A stretch of DNA of 49,178 bases from the NCBI GenBank assembly GCA_024697625.1, contig JAILFJ010000085.1:1-49178 (forward strand), written 5' to 3'. The position numbers and the translations under genes are program-made. Origin of the DNA: Oscillospiraceae bacterium (lineage in GTDB: Bacteria > Bacillota > Clostridia > Oscillospirales > Oscillospiraceae). The notes under the pieces are model-generated. The model had not been told where the DNA came from. It ran no database searches and saw only the letters and a list, made by a program, of their open reading frames with translations. Shown piece after piece: positions 41,331 to 49,178 of this stretch. How positions within the stretch are numbered: position 1 is the stretch's first letter; every line of letters begins with the position of its first letter.

Positions 41331-42725
41331 ATGAAGGAATTAAGGAGTATGCGAAGATATATCGGAGACCGCGGATTTTATCGGCGTGTGTTTGCTATCC
41401 TGCTGCCAATTCTGATCCAGAACATGATAACAACTTTTGTTTCCCTTCTGGACAACATCATGGTCGGCCAGATCGGAACGGAGCCCATGAGCGGGGTTGC
41501 AATTGTGAATCAGCTGGTTTTTGTCTACAACCTCTGCGCTCTGGGTGGACTATCCGGTGCGGGTATTCTTACGGCCCAGTTCTACGGCAAAGGCGACATG
41601 GAGGGAATCCGCAGATCGATCCGGGTGAAGCTGTATATTGCGACAGTGATCTTCCTTGTCGGGGAGACAGTTCTGATTCTCTTCGGACGTCCGCTGATCC
41701 AGCTCTTCCTTCACGAAGGAGAGAGCGATCTCGATCTGATCACGACGGCACGGTATGCGGAAGATTACCTGAAGGTGACCCTCTGGCAGCTTCTGCCGTT
41801 TGCCCTGACGATGATGTATTCCAGTACGCTGAGAGAAACCGGCGAAACCGTGCTTCCGATGGCGGCCGGACTGACAGCGGTTTTTGTAAATCTGGTCCTG
41901 AATTATGTACTCATCTTCGGTAAATTCGGCGCCCCGAAGCTCGGTGTTGTCGGCGCAGCTGCTGCGACTGTGATAGCGAGAGTTGTAGAGATGCTGATTG
42001 TGGTCATCTGGACACACCGCCACACGGAGAAGAACCCGTTCATCGTCGGTGTGTATCGCAGCCTGACCGTTCCGCGACAGGTGCTGAAGCAGGTGGCGGT
42101 CCTGGGCTTTCCGCTCCTGGTGAATGAACTGCTGTGGTCCGGCGGCATGACGGTCCTGAATCAGTGCTACTCTCTTCGCGGTCTCGAGGTTGTCTCTGCG
42201 ATGAATATCTCGAGTACGGTTCTGAATCTGTTTTTCAGCGCCTTTATTGCCACGGGCAACGCTACCGCCATTATGGTGGGCCAGCTGCTGGGGGCCGGAG
42301 AGCTGGAACGTGCCGTGGATGAAGACAGAAAACTGATTGCCTTTGCTCTGGGACTCAGTATCCTGATTGCTGCAGCATCCTCTGTGACAGCGCCTTTTGT
42401 TCCGCGGCTCTATAACACGATTCCGGAGGTCAGACTGCTTGCAACGGAACTGCTGCTGATCGGGGCGGCGATGATGCCGCTGCATGCTTTTGCCAATTCC
42501 TGCTATTTTACCCTCCGGTCAGGAGGGAAGACCCTCATCACCTTCCTTTTTGACAGTGGGGCGCTCTGGCTCCTCTGTATCCCGGTGGCGTTTTTCGTTT
42601 CACGTTATTCCTCCATGCCGATCCTGCCGATGTATGCGCTGGTTGAGGGGCTGAACCTTGTCAAATGTGCGGTCGGCTTTGTGATGGTGAAGCAGAAACG
42701 CTGGGTCGTGAATCTCGTGGGATAA
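41331..42725 (+). CDS. MATE-family efflux transporter
   Basis: The 464-residue protein has about twelve TM helices and MATE features: ILLPILIQNMITTFVSLLDN near the N-terminus and GQIGTEPMSGVAIVNQL. Members export organic cations or drugs by cation antiport. ATG 41331 has no clear ribosome binding site; ATG 41349, giving MRRYIGDR, is another candidate. Confidence 0.9.
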   Translation: MKELRSMRRYIGDRGFYRRVFAILLPILIQNMITTFVSLLDNIMVGQIGTEPMSGVAIVNQLVFVYNLCALGGLSGAGILTAQFYGKGDMEGIRRSIRVKLYIATVIFLVGETVLILFGRPLIQLFLHEGESDLDLITTARYAEDYLKVTLWQLLPFALTMMYSSTLRETGETVLPMAAGLTAVFVNLVLNYVLIFGKFGAPKLGVVGAAAATVIARVVEMLIVVIWTHRHTEKNPFIVGVYRSLTVPRQVLKQVAVLGFPLLVNELLWSGGMTVLNQCYSLRGLEVVSAMNISSTVLNLFFSAFIATGNATAIMVGQLLGAGELERAVDEDRKLIAFALGLSILIAAASSVTAPFVPRLYNTIPEVRLLATELLLIGAAMMPLHAFANSCYFTLRSGGKTLITFLFDSGALWLLCIPVAFFVSRYSSMPILPMYALVEGLNLVKCAVGFVMVKQKRWVVNLVG

Positions 42726-42756
42726 CGGCAGATGGGCAGAAGAAACAAGAATTGTG

Positions 42757-42785
42757 TTGTCTGCCTGCACAATTTGCTGTATAAT
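42757..42785 (+). promoter_or_regulatory. Promoter of the alpha/beta hydrolase gene
   Basis: TTGTCT (42757-42762), 17 bp, TATAAT (42780-42785). Confidence 0.7.
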
Positions 42786-42847
42786 GCAGGGGAACAGACT
42801 GATATAAGACCGGGCGGTATCGTCAGGACCGAGAGGAGAAGGGGAAG

Positions 42848-43804
42848 ATGAACTGGATCAGAGAAGAGAACTATGCAGAACGGATGAAAGCGGAAGCAGA
42901 GCCTTATGTGGCGAAGCGCATGACGTCGGGACGCTTTGAAAGAGCGATCGGAGAGCCGATCTATTATGAGCATTTTCAGGCGGATCAGCCCCACGCCGTC
43001 ATTGTGATTTCCCATGGCTTTACAGAGTCGATCCATAAGTTTACGGAATCCATCTATTATATGCTCCAGGCAGGCTACGAGGTCTGGGGACTTGATCACC
43101 GGGGCCACGGAAGGTCATTCCGGGAGAACGCCAATCCGTTTGTCGTTCATTCCGAACGATTTGAAAATTATGTGCTGGATCTGAAGTATCTGACCGAAAA
43201 AGCAGTAAAGCCGGCAGTGGGAAACCTTCCCGTTTATCTCTACTGCCACTCTATGGGGGGCTGTATCGGGGCCTGGACGATAGAAGCTTATCCGACGCTC
43301 TTTCAGAAGGCGGTTCTCTCCTCACCCATGCTTGGCCTGAGCTTTGGAAAAATCCCCGTTCCTGTCATGTATCTGGGCGCCAGCCTGAAGGGAATCGGTG
43401 AAAAGCGAAAGGAACCGCTCTCACCTGTGAATGCATTCCCGGAAGCACCGGACTTTGAAAACAGCTGCGACTCCTCCGAATGCCGTTATCTGTATTATCA
43501 TCAGAAACGCCTGGAGGATCCCGGACTGCAGACGACAGCCCCCTCAATCGGATGGGGCAAGGAAGCCGTAAAAGCATGTGCCAGGGTCTGCTCGAAAAAG
43601 CATACTGCAAGAATCGAAATCCCGGTTCTGCTGTTTCAGGCGGGGAATGATACCGTGGTGAAGAATGCCTCACAGGATCTTTTTGCCTCCCGTGTGAAAA
43701 ACTGCAGGCTGGAGTGCGTTCCGGGGATGAAGCATGAACTGTATATGACCGATTCCGAACGGCTGATCCCTTACTGGGAGACGGTGTTTGACTTCTTTGC
43801 CTGA
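42848..43804 (+). CDS. Alpha/beta hydrolase, lysophospholipase/monoacylglycerol lipase type
   Basis: The 318-residue protein has an AVIVISHGFTES oxyanion-loop region, LDHRGHGRS, the nucleophile motif YCHSMGG (Cys in place of the first Gly of GxSxG), an Asp in FQAGNDTVV and a His in PGMKHELY. The substrate is unknown; lipids are likely. AGGAGAAGGG precedes its ATG. Confidence 0.88.
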   Translation: MNWIREENYAERMKAEAEPYVAKRMTSGRFERAIGEPIYYEHFQADQPHAVIVISHGFTESIHKFTESIYYMLQAGYEVWGLDHRGHGRSFRENANPFVVHSERFENYVLDLKYLTEKAVKPAVGNLPVYLYCHSMGGCIGAWTIEAYPTLFQKAVLSSPMLGLSFGKIPVPVMYLGASLKGIGEKRKEPLSPVNAFPEAPDFENSCDSSECRYLYYHQKRLEDPGLQTTAPSIGWGKEAVKACARVCSKKHTARIEIPVLLFQAGNDTVVKNASQDLFASRVKNCRLECVPGMKHELYMTDSERLIPYWETVFDFFA

Positions 43805-43875
43805 GGCTGCAGAAGCCTGCTATGCTTCTCCTGCAGAATTTCGCTTCCTGAGAAAGCATTTCTGCGAAAAAGCGC

Positions 43876-43904
43876 TTGCAAAATATGCACAGATACGATA
43901 AAAT
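43876..43904 (+). promoter_or_regulatory. efp promoter
   Basis: TTGCAA (43876-43881), 17 bp, TAAAAT (43899-43904), about 55 bp before the efp start. Confidence 0.65.
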
Positions 43905-43958
43905 GCAAAAAGACTGAAAGTCTTATGTTTTTATTCAATTGATTCGGAGGTTTTTCTT

Positions 43959-44516
43959 ATGATCACAGCAGGCGATTTCAGAAACGGCGTTACCTTTGAG
44001 ATGGACGGCCAGGTTATGCAGGTCGTGGAGTTCCAGCACGTCAAACCGGGCAAGGGCGCTGCCTTTGTACGTACAAAGATGAAGAATGTCATCACTGGTG
44101 CCGTGACCGAGACCTCCTTCAATCCAACTGCAAAGTTTGAGAATGCGACGGTCGACCGTGTGAGCATGGAATACAGCTATGCCGATGGAAACCTGTATTA
44201 TTTCATGAATCCCGAGACCTATGAGCTGGAGCCGGTGGATGAGTCCGTCCTCGGAGACAACTTCAAGTTCGTCAAGGAGAATATGGAATGCACGATCTAC
44301 TCCTATAAGGGAAAGGTCTTCAATGTCGAACCGCCTTTCTTTGTGGAACTGGAAGTAACGGAGACGGATCCGGGATTTGCCGGCAATACTGCGACCAATG
44401 CCACCAAACCGGCCACTCTTGAGACCGGCGCAGAGATCAAGGTCCCGCTGTTTATTGAGCCGGGTGAGAAGATCAAAGTCGATACGCGCACGGGAGAGTA
44501 TCTCTCCAGAGCCTGA
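43959..44516 (+). CDS. efp: Elongation factor P
   Basis: EF-P relieves ribosome stalling at polyproline. The 185-residue protein has three beta-barrel domains and the conserved tip loop [14 protein letters not shown], where Lys32 is the residue that is modified in other bacteria. The proteins with Pro/Glu-rich spacers in this window are plausible clients. CGGAGG precedes the ATG. Confidence 0.96.
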   Translation: MITAGDFRNGVTFEMDGQVMQVVEFQHVKPGKGAAFVRTKMKNVITGAVTETSFNPTAKFENATVDRVSMEYSYADGNLYYFMNPETYELEPVDESVLGDNFKFVKENMECTIYSYKGKVFNVEPPFFVELEVTETDPGFAGNTATNATKPATLETGAEIKVPLFIEPGEKIKVDTRTGEYLSRA

Positions 44517-44586
44517 GTCTCAGTATCCGAGGAGCTTTAAGCGACTGATGTGACGCAGACAGGGTTACCTTGAAAGGAGCATGGAC

Positions 44587-45081
44587 ATGACCATCACCGA
44601 AAAAGCAGCGTATCTGAAAGGCCTTGTGGAAGGGCAGAAGATGGATACGGAGGCCGGAGAAGGGAAACTTTGGCGGGTTCTTTCCGAGCTGGTCGGAGAC
44701 ATGGCTGCGGAACTCCGGGACTTACGTGACGATCAGGAAACTCTTACCGAAAAGACGGATGAGCTTTCCGAAGAAGTCGATTTCCTGAACCTGGTATGGG
44801 AAGGTTATGATGGAGATACGGACGAAGAGGACGACGATACGTATTATCCCTTCGGAAACTATTCCGATCAGGACGATGAGGATGACGAATTGCCGGAAGA
44901 CGGTGACAGCGATGAATTTGGTGTGAGCTATGAAGTGGAATGCCCTAACTGCGGCGAGGTGATTGAATTCAGCGAAGACGTGCTGGACACCGGTGCTGTA
45001 CAGTGCCCGAACTGCGGAGCATCCTTGGAGTTCGACTCCATGGAGAATGAAGCGGACGGAGAGGAAAGCGACCCGGAATAA
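44587..45081 (+). CDS. Zinc-ribbon protein with CD1247-type N-terminal domain
   Basis: The 164-residue product has a helical N-terminus (TEKAAYLKGLVEG, coiled coil RDLRDDQETLTEKTDELSE), an acidic middle and a C-terminal zinc ribbon with two CPNCG motifs. AAAGGAG is seven bases before ATG 44587; ATG 44581 is too close to it. The molecular function is not known. Confidence 0.85.
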   Translation: MTITEKAAYLKGLVEGQKMDTEAGEGKLWRVLSELVGDMAAELRDLRDDQETLTEKTDELSEEVDFLNLVWEGYDGDTDEEDDDTYYPFGNYSDQDDEDDELPEDGDSDEFGVSYEVECPNCGEVIEFSEDVLDTGAVQCPNCGASLEFDSMENEADGEESDPE

Positions 45082-45097
45082 AACTAAAAAACCATAG

Positions 45098-45126
45098 AAA
45101 AGCCGCCCCCCAAGGGCGGTTTTTTC
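45098..45126 (+). terminator. Intrinsic terminator after the zinc-ribbon gene
   Basis: CCGCCC (45103-45108) pairs with GGGCGG (45114-45119) in an A-rich/T-rich setting, followed by six T residues. Confidence 0.85.
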
Positions 45127-45158
45127 AGAGAGAATTACAGGCTGTCAGGAGAACAGAG

Positions 45159-46436
45159 ATGGAGAGAGAATATAAACCGCTGGCCGACGAGATTCGACCA
45201 CGCAGTTTGGATGATGTGGTTGGACAGCGCCACATTCTGGGAGACCGCGGACTGCTCAGACGCATCGTAGAGAGCGGTGCTACGCCGAACATGATCTTTT
45301 ACGGGCCGTCCGGTACGGGGAAGACGACCGTAGCGCGCATCATCGCCGACCGGACGCAGCGCAGCCTGCGCAAGCTCAATGCAACGACGGCAGGGATCGC
45401 AGACATCAAACAGATTATTGACGAGCTGGATACTTTCCTGACTCCCGGAGGTGTGCTGCTCTACCTTGATGAGATCCAGTATTTCAATAAAAAGCAGCAG
45501 CAGAGCCTGCTGGAATTCATTGAAGACGGGAGAATCACCCTGATCGCTTCGACGACGGAAAACCCGTATTTCTGTGTTTTCGGGGCAATTCTGAGCCGGT
45601 CAACCGTTTTTGAATTTAAACCGGTCTCACCGGCTGATGCTGAGCTTGCGGTCCGCCGTGCGATAGACATTCTGAATGATCGCCGTGCCACTCCGATTCC
45701 GATCGAGGAAGGGGTTCCTGCCCGTATCGCCGTGAGCTGCGGAGGGGATGTGCGAAAGGCGATCAATGCAGTGGAACTGCTCTTCTCCGCTGCCGGAGAC
45801 GGGGGGAGGATCACCCTGGAGGACGCGGTGCTGATCTCCCAGAAAAGTGCCATGCGCTACGACCGGGACGGGGATGAGCACTACGACATCCTTTCCGCCA
45901 TGATGAAGTCGCTCCGAGGCTCCGATCCGGATGCAGCGCTGCACTATCTGGCCCGGGCAATCGAGGTAAACGATCTCCCGGGAATCTGCAGACGGATCCT
46001 CTGTTCTGCCAGCGAGGACATCGGTCTGGCATATCCTCAGGCTGTACCCGTTGTGAAAGCCTGTGTCGACAGCGCACTTCAGCTTGGACTGCCGGAGGCA
46101 AGGCTTCCTCTGGCTGAAGCCTGCATCCTGCTGGCGACAGCTCCGAAGTCCAACAGCGTCGTCATGGCAATCGACAGGGCTGTTGGCGATGTGAAAGCCG
46201 GACACGTCGGCTCCATCCCGAGAGAACTGCAGAATGTCCACGCGGACGGGACCGGCTTCGAGCGGGAGCAGGGTTATCTGTATCCGCATGACTTCCCGGG
46301 ACACTGGGTAAAACAGCAGTACCTGCCGGATGAGCTGAAAACCGTCCGATATTACGAATTTGGCGACAACAAAACGGAACAGGCCGCAAAGCAGTACTGG
46401 GACAGGATACGTGGAGCGGGCACTGCCGATCCATAA
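45159..46436 (+). CDS. rarA: Replication-associated recombination protein A (RarA/MgsA)
   Basis: The 425-residue AAA+ ATPase, related to clamp-loader subunits, has Walker A YGPSGTGKTT (about residue 50), Walker B LLYLDEIQYFNKKQ, sensor 1 STTENPYF, sensor 2 GDVRKAINAVELL, and C-terminal MgsA domain features DIGLAYPQA and LATAPKSNSV. It acts at stalled replication forks. It starts with ATG 45159 (MEREYKPLADEIRP), 33 bp after the terminator. Confidence 0.94.
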   Translation: MEREYKPLADEIRPRSLDDVVGQRHILGDRGLLRRIVESGATPNMIFYGPSGTGKTTVARIIADRTQRSLRKLNATTAGIADIKQIIDELDTFLTPGGVLLYLDEIQYFNKKQQQSLLEFIEDGRITLIASTTENPYFCVFGAILSRSTVFEFKPVSPADAELAVRRAIDILNDRRATPIPIEEGVPARIAVSCGGDVRKAINAVELLFSAAGDGGRITLEDAVLISQKSAMRYDRDGDEHYDILSAMMKSLRGSDPDAALHYLARAIEVNDLPGICRRILCSASEDIGLAYPQAVPVVKACVDSALQLGLPEARLPLAEACILLATAPKSNSVVMAIDRAVGDVKAGHVGSIPRELQNVHADGTGFEREQGYLYPHDFPGHWVKQQYLPDELKTVRYYEFGDNKTEQAAKQYWDRIRGAGTADP

Positions 46437-46487
46437 GCCCGGACGACTTCAGTCTCGTCTGTGCGCTGACCGATGTCTGATCTGCCC

Positions 46488-46531
46488 CCGGCTCAGGAGG
46501 GATGAATATCCCGACTGGGCCGGTTTTTTTT
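46488..46531 (+). terminator. Terminator after rarA
   Basis: CCGGCTCAGGAGGGA (46488-46502) pairs imperfectly with TCCCGACTGGGCCGG (46509-46523), then eight T residues (46524-46531). Confidence 0.8.
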
Positions 46532-46841
46532 CCCTTTTTTTACACCGACCATTCGTCGGACTATAAGAGCCTTCGCTTCTGAAAACTTTGCTTGACTGGC
46601 TTCAAAAATTTCAGTAGAAGCCTTGTGGGCGACAGAATACATTTTGTGAATAGTATACAAAAACGAATAGTAAAAATCTATGTTTATCACAAAACAATCC
46701 GTGCTGAACTGAGTTAGCCTTGACAAATGGGGTGGGGATTTAATATATTATTCAAAATGGGTTAAATGTATCGAATGACAGGAGAAGCTCTGTCTCGGTT
46801 CAGCTGACCCGACGTCAGAACAGGAAAGGAAAAGAGCAGCG
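46532..46841. other. Non-coding stretch upstream of the LRR surface gene
   Basis: A+T-rich DNA without a credible gene. It carries the downstream promoter: TTGACA at 46720-46725, an 18-bp spacer and TATATT at 46744-46749. Transcription would give a ~85-nt leader to the ATG at 46842. Nothing else was recognised. Confidence 0.6.
46720..46749 (+). promoter_or_regulatory. Promoter of the LRR surface gene
   Basis: TTGACA (46720-46725) and TATATT (46744-46749), 18-bp spacer. Confidence 0.65.
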
Positions 46842-49154
46842 ATGAGTATGAGAAAAAGAGCGTTGAGTCTGTTACTTTGTTTTGTAATGTGCCTCTCCCT
46901 GCTGCCGGCCTGGACCTCGGCTGAGGTCAGTGAGGATGCAGTGTATGCTGAAGAGAATATTGTGGAAGCGATGACGGAGAATGCGTTCCAGGAGGAAGAC
47001 TTGGAGGAGGAACTACCGGGAGAAATCTTTGAGGAACCGGCGGAGGAACTGGCTCCGGAAGAGCTGCTCCCGGAGGAAGCTCTTGAAACAGAACTCTCAG
47101 CGCCTGCCGAAGAGCCGGAGGCTTATGAACCCTCAGAGGAACCTGAGGAAGAGCCTCAAGCGGAGCCAACAGAAGAAAAAGATGATATTCTGCTCACCGA
47201 AGAGCTGGAAGAAGATGACTCTGACGAAGAGGCTGAAGACGCCGAGATTCTGGAGCCGGCGGAGGAAGACGAGGTCGAGGATGAGGCGGCGCTCGCTGCA
47301 GGCGATCCGTACGTGGTGACGATTGATGCGCACAACTTCCCGGATGCGGCCTTCCGCGCGGTGGTCAGAGGTTTTGATGAGGACGGCGACGGCGCTCTGA
47401 ACGAGTCTGAGATCGTGGCGGTCGAGAGAATTGACTGCGCGGACTGCGGCATCCGTTCTCTGGAGGGGATTCAGGTTTTCCATGAATTGAACTACCTGAA
47501 CTGCTCCGGAAACCAGCTTAATGAGCTGCCGCTTGAGGAACTGGAAAAACTGGAACAGCTGGACTGCGCCGACAACAGTCTGACAGAGCTGAAGCTTGAG
47601 GGAAATCCTCTCCTGACGAAACTGAACTGTTCCGATAATCAGCTCTGTACGCTGGATCTCAGTGAGCAGGTCTTTCTGAAGGAGCTTGCATGTGACGGGA
47701 ATCTCCTGACCGACCTGGAGCTGACCGGCTTGGCAGAGCTTGCCTGCCTGTCTGCGTCAGGGAACGGGATTGCTGTCCTTGACCTCAGCGATAACCTGCT
47801 TTTACAGCAGGCTGTCATAATGAACGCGAAAGAGCTGATCGAAGACGGAGAGGATTCCAGCGTCAGATACTACAACGCGGATGCGGAGCTGCTCGTTCCG
47901 GCGGATACCGCGGTTCTGGTCCCGGCACTGGCGGAGAAGATCCGTTTTGACCGGGAATATATGGCACTGACAACAGGCGACCGGGCGGTACTGACGGTCC
48001 TTGGTATTCCTGAGAACTGGCTCCCGCGCCTGAACTGGACTGTGGAAAACAGCGAGGGCAAGACGGTTGCCGCAAATGTATTTGAATATGACGACAACGG
48101 AACGGTTACCGCGAAGGAAAAGGGAACCGCTTTCGCGATAGCTTCGATCGAGGCAGGGGGCAGGAGCTATAAGGCCCGCTGCCGCATTGACGTGCTGGAC
48201 GGCTTCGTGGCGGAGAAGGCGGTCGGCGTCAGCCTGCCGGTGAAAACCGCCGAGGTGGAGCTTTATAAGACGGATTACACCAGGATCAGCGTGGTTCTCG
48301 AATTCCTTCAGAATCAGGTGAAGGGAAAGAGCGACAGCATGTCCGCGGTGTCCGACAACCGTACCAATATAATCGAAGACAACGGCATCGCGATTGAGAA
48401 CGCCTTCTTCAACGATGAGACCGTTGCAAAGTATTTTGACCTGCGTGTCCGAGACGACCGCACACTGGAGGTTGTGCCGACAGACTACGCCATAGCCAAC
48501 GCCAATAGCTTCAAAGGAAAACTCAACTCAGCAATCACCGTCGAGGGTGCCGGCTGGAAGGCGGTCACGGACGTACTGATCCTGAACCTAAAGAAGACAA
48601 TGCCGAGCGTCAAGGCGAACGCCGTGAAGTTCAACAGCTTCCATAAAAATGAGCTCCAAATGCTCGTCTTCACGGGAGTCAAGGTGAAATCCATTGAAGT
48701 GGACAACGGCAAGAACAAAGGATGTCCGAATTGGCTGGAGCTTGACACGGAAAACAAGACCCTGAGGCTGAAGGACAGCGCCTATATGAAGAAGCTGAGC
48801 GGAAAGCTGTTCCTCAATGTGACGCTGGAAGGATGGACAGAGAGCCTGAAGCGTCCGGTTACCGTCAGCGTGAGCACAGCCATCACTGCACCGAAGCTGA
48901 AGCTCAGCCCGGCGACGATTACATTGAATCCCGCCTCCGGAGATACAGGCTATTCCGAGGTGCTCTTCGCCAATCCGGAGGATAATGACCTGCCCATCAC
49001 GGTAGGGAAAATCACCCTGAACAACAAAGCCTATACCAATTTGAGTTTTCGTATTTTTCAAAAGTCAAATAGTCTTGAACAGAAAAAGTTTCTGGAATCT
49101 CGTTTTTGTTATAAAAACGAGAAGAATTCCGGCCTGAAATGTGGTATAATTTAA
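46842..49154 (+). CDS. Secreted LRR/Ig-like surface protein, probably interrupted at its 3' end
   Basis: Signal peptide residues 1-28 (cleavage near TSA-EVS), an E/P-rich spacer to about residue 155, an EF-hand-like segment DEDGDGALNESEI (near 180), and LRRs (ELNYLNCSGNQL, LEQLDCADNSL, LTKLNCSDNQL) to about 330. Then come Ig-like modules that match the protein at 5568, for example IRFDREYMALTTGDRAVLT and KARCRIDVLD. About 25 codons after KITLNNKAYTN the sequence changes to A+T-rich DNA and the reading frame soon stops, without the remaining Ig repeats expected. The true C-terminus is probably outside the window. Confidence 0.8.
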   Translation: MSMRKRALSLLLCFVMCLSLLPAWTSAEVSEDAVYAEENIVEAMTENAFQEEDLEEELPGEIFEEPAEELAPEELLPEEALETELSAPAEEPEAYEPSEEPEEEPQAEPTEEKDDILLTEELEEDDSDEEAEDAEILEPAEEDEVEDEAALAAGDPYVVTIDAHNFPDAAFRAVVRGFDEDGDGALNESEIVAVERIDCADCGIRSLEGIQVFHELNYLNCSGNQLNELPLEELEKLEQLDCADNSLTELKLEGNPLLTKLNCSDNQLCTLDLSEQVFLKELACDGNLLTDLELTGLAELACLSASGNGIAVLDLSDNLLLQQAVIMNAKELIEDGEDSSVRYYNADAELLVPADTAVLVPALAEKIRFDREYMALTTGDRAVLTVLGIPENWLPRLNWTVENSEGKTVAANVFEYDDNGTVTAKEKGTAFAIASIEAGGRSYKARCRIDVLDGFVAEKAVGVSLPVKTAEVELYKTDYTRISVVLEFLQNQVKGKSDSMSAVSDNRTNIIEDNGIAIENAFFNDETVAKYFDLRVRDDRTLEVVPTDYAIANANSFKGKLNSAITVEGAGWKAVTDVLILNLKKTMPSVKANAVKFNSFHKNELQMLVFTGVKVKSIEVDNGKNKGCPNWLELDTENKTLRLKDSAYMKKLSGKLFLNVTLEGWTESLKRPVTVSVSTAITAPKLKLSPATITLNPASGDTGYSEVLFANPEDNDLPITVGKITLNNKAYTNLSFRIFQKSNSLEQKKFLESRFCYKNEKNSGLKCGII

Positions 49155-49178
49155 TCACGACAAAAAACCACACCAAAC
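49041..49178 (+). mobile_element. Possible end of an insertion element cutting the surface gene
   Basis: From about 49041 the base composition falls sharply and coding similarity ends. The segment has a perfect 10-bp hairpin (49098-49107 with 49113-49122) and an outward-facing extended -10 TGGTATAAT (TATAAT at 49145-49150) near the window end, which is the usual layout ahead of a transposase gene. The transposase itself would lie beyond the window, so the family cannot be named, nor can the terminal inverted repeat be shown. Confidence 0.4.

Overview
The window looks like a chromosomal segment of an anaerobic, Gram-positive, clostridial bacterium (class Clostridia, perhaps Oscillospiraceae-like), with moderate G+C of roughly one half. 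The reasons are: an oxygen-sensitive class III ribonucleotide reductase (nrdD/nrdG), an infC-rpmI-rplT operon with a leader terminator, clostridial versions of MurD, the methionine gamma-lyase-like 'aluminium resistance' protein and a CD1247-type zinc-ribbon protein, many lipoproteins, and large E/P-rich secreted surface proteins. No rRNA, tRNA or CRISPR array was seen. The assignment is an inference from gene content only.

Layout. 1-1590: 3' part of a secreted beta-helix adhesin. 1709-5479: HAD phosphatase (-), RNase P RNA, murD and a PLP enzyme. 5568-10175: a very large modular secreted protein (acidic spacer, redoxin-like domain, CAP domain, CxxC repeats, Ig-like repeats). 10269-11808 (-): tatB-tatA-tatC. 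12182-13416: infC-rpmI-rplT. 13618-16433: nrdD-nrdG. 16603-18318 (-): a lipoprotein with four 159-bp in-frame repeats. 18477-21984: rRNA methyltransferase, a beta-lactamase-fold protein, a solute-binding lipoprotein whose domain order appears circularly permuted, and an S1-domain protein. 22206-31756 (-): an eight-gene tightly packed cluster MoxR ATPase / DUF58 / transglutaminase / PAP2 / small PH-like protein / two paralogous LRR proteins / CapA-like protein. 31991-35092: one continuous frame that carries a surface protein joined to a pilin-like protein with its own ribosome binding site and signal peptide. 35501-37554 (-): GyrI-like protein and a lipoprotein. 37750-39474: O-antigen-ligase-like membrane protein. 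39586-46436: housekeeping genes (cysteine desulfurase, IscU-type scaffold, MATE exporter, alpha/beta hydrolase, EF-P, zinc-ribbon protein, RarA). 46842-end: a second modular LRR/Ig-like surface protein, whose 3' end changes abruptly into A+T-rich sequence resembling the end of an insertion element.

How it fits together. Much of the accessory content is envelope-directed: four large secreted proteins, five lipoproteins or anchored proteins, Tat export, and the MoxR-DUF58-transglutaminase cluster. The points that seem most worth checking are the circularly permuted SBP_bac_3 lipoprotein, the MoxR-to-CapA surface operon with its ~70-residue LRR-like repeats, the in-frame adhesin/pilin fusion, and the family of modular surface proteins that share a C-terminal Ig-like architecture but carry different N-terminal modules.
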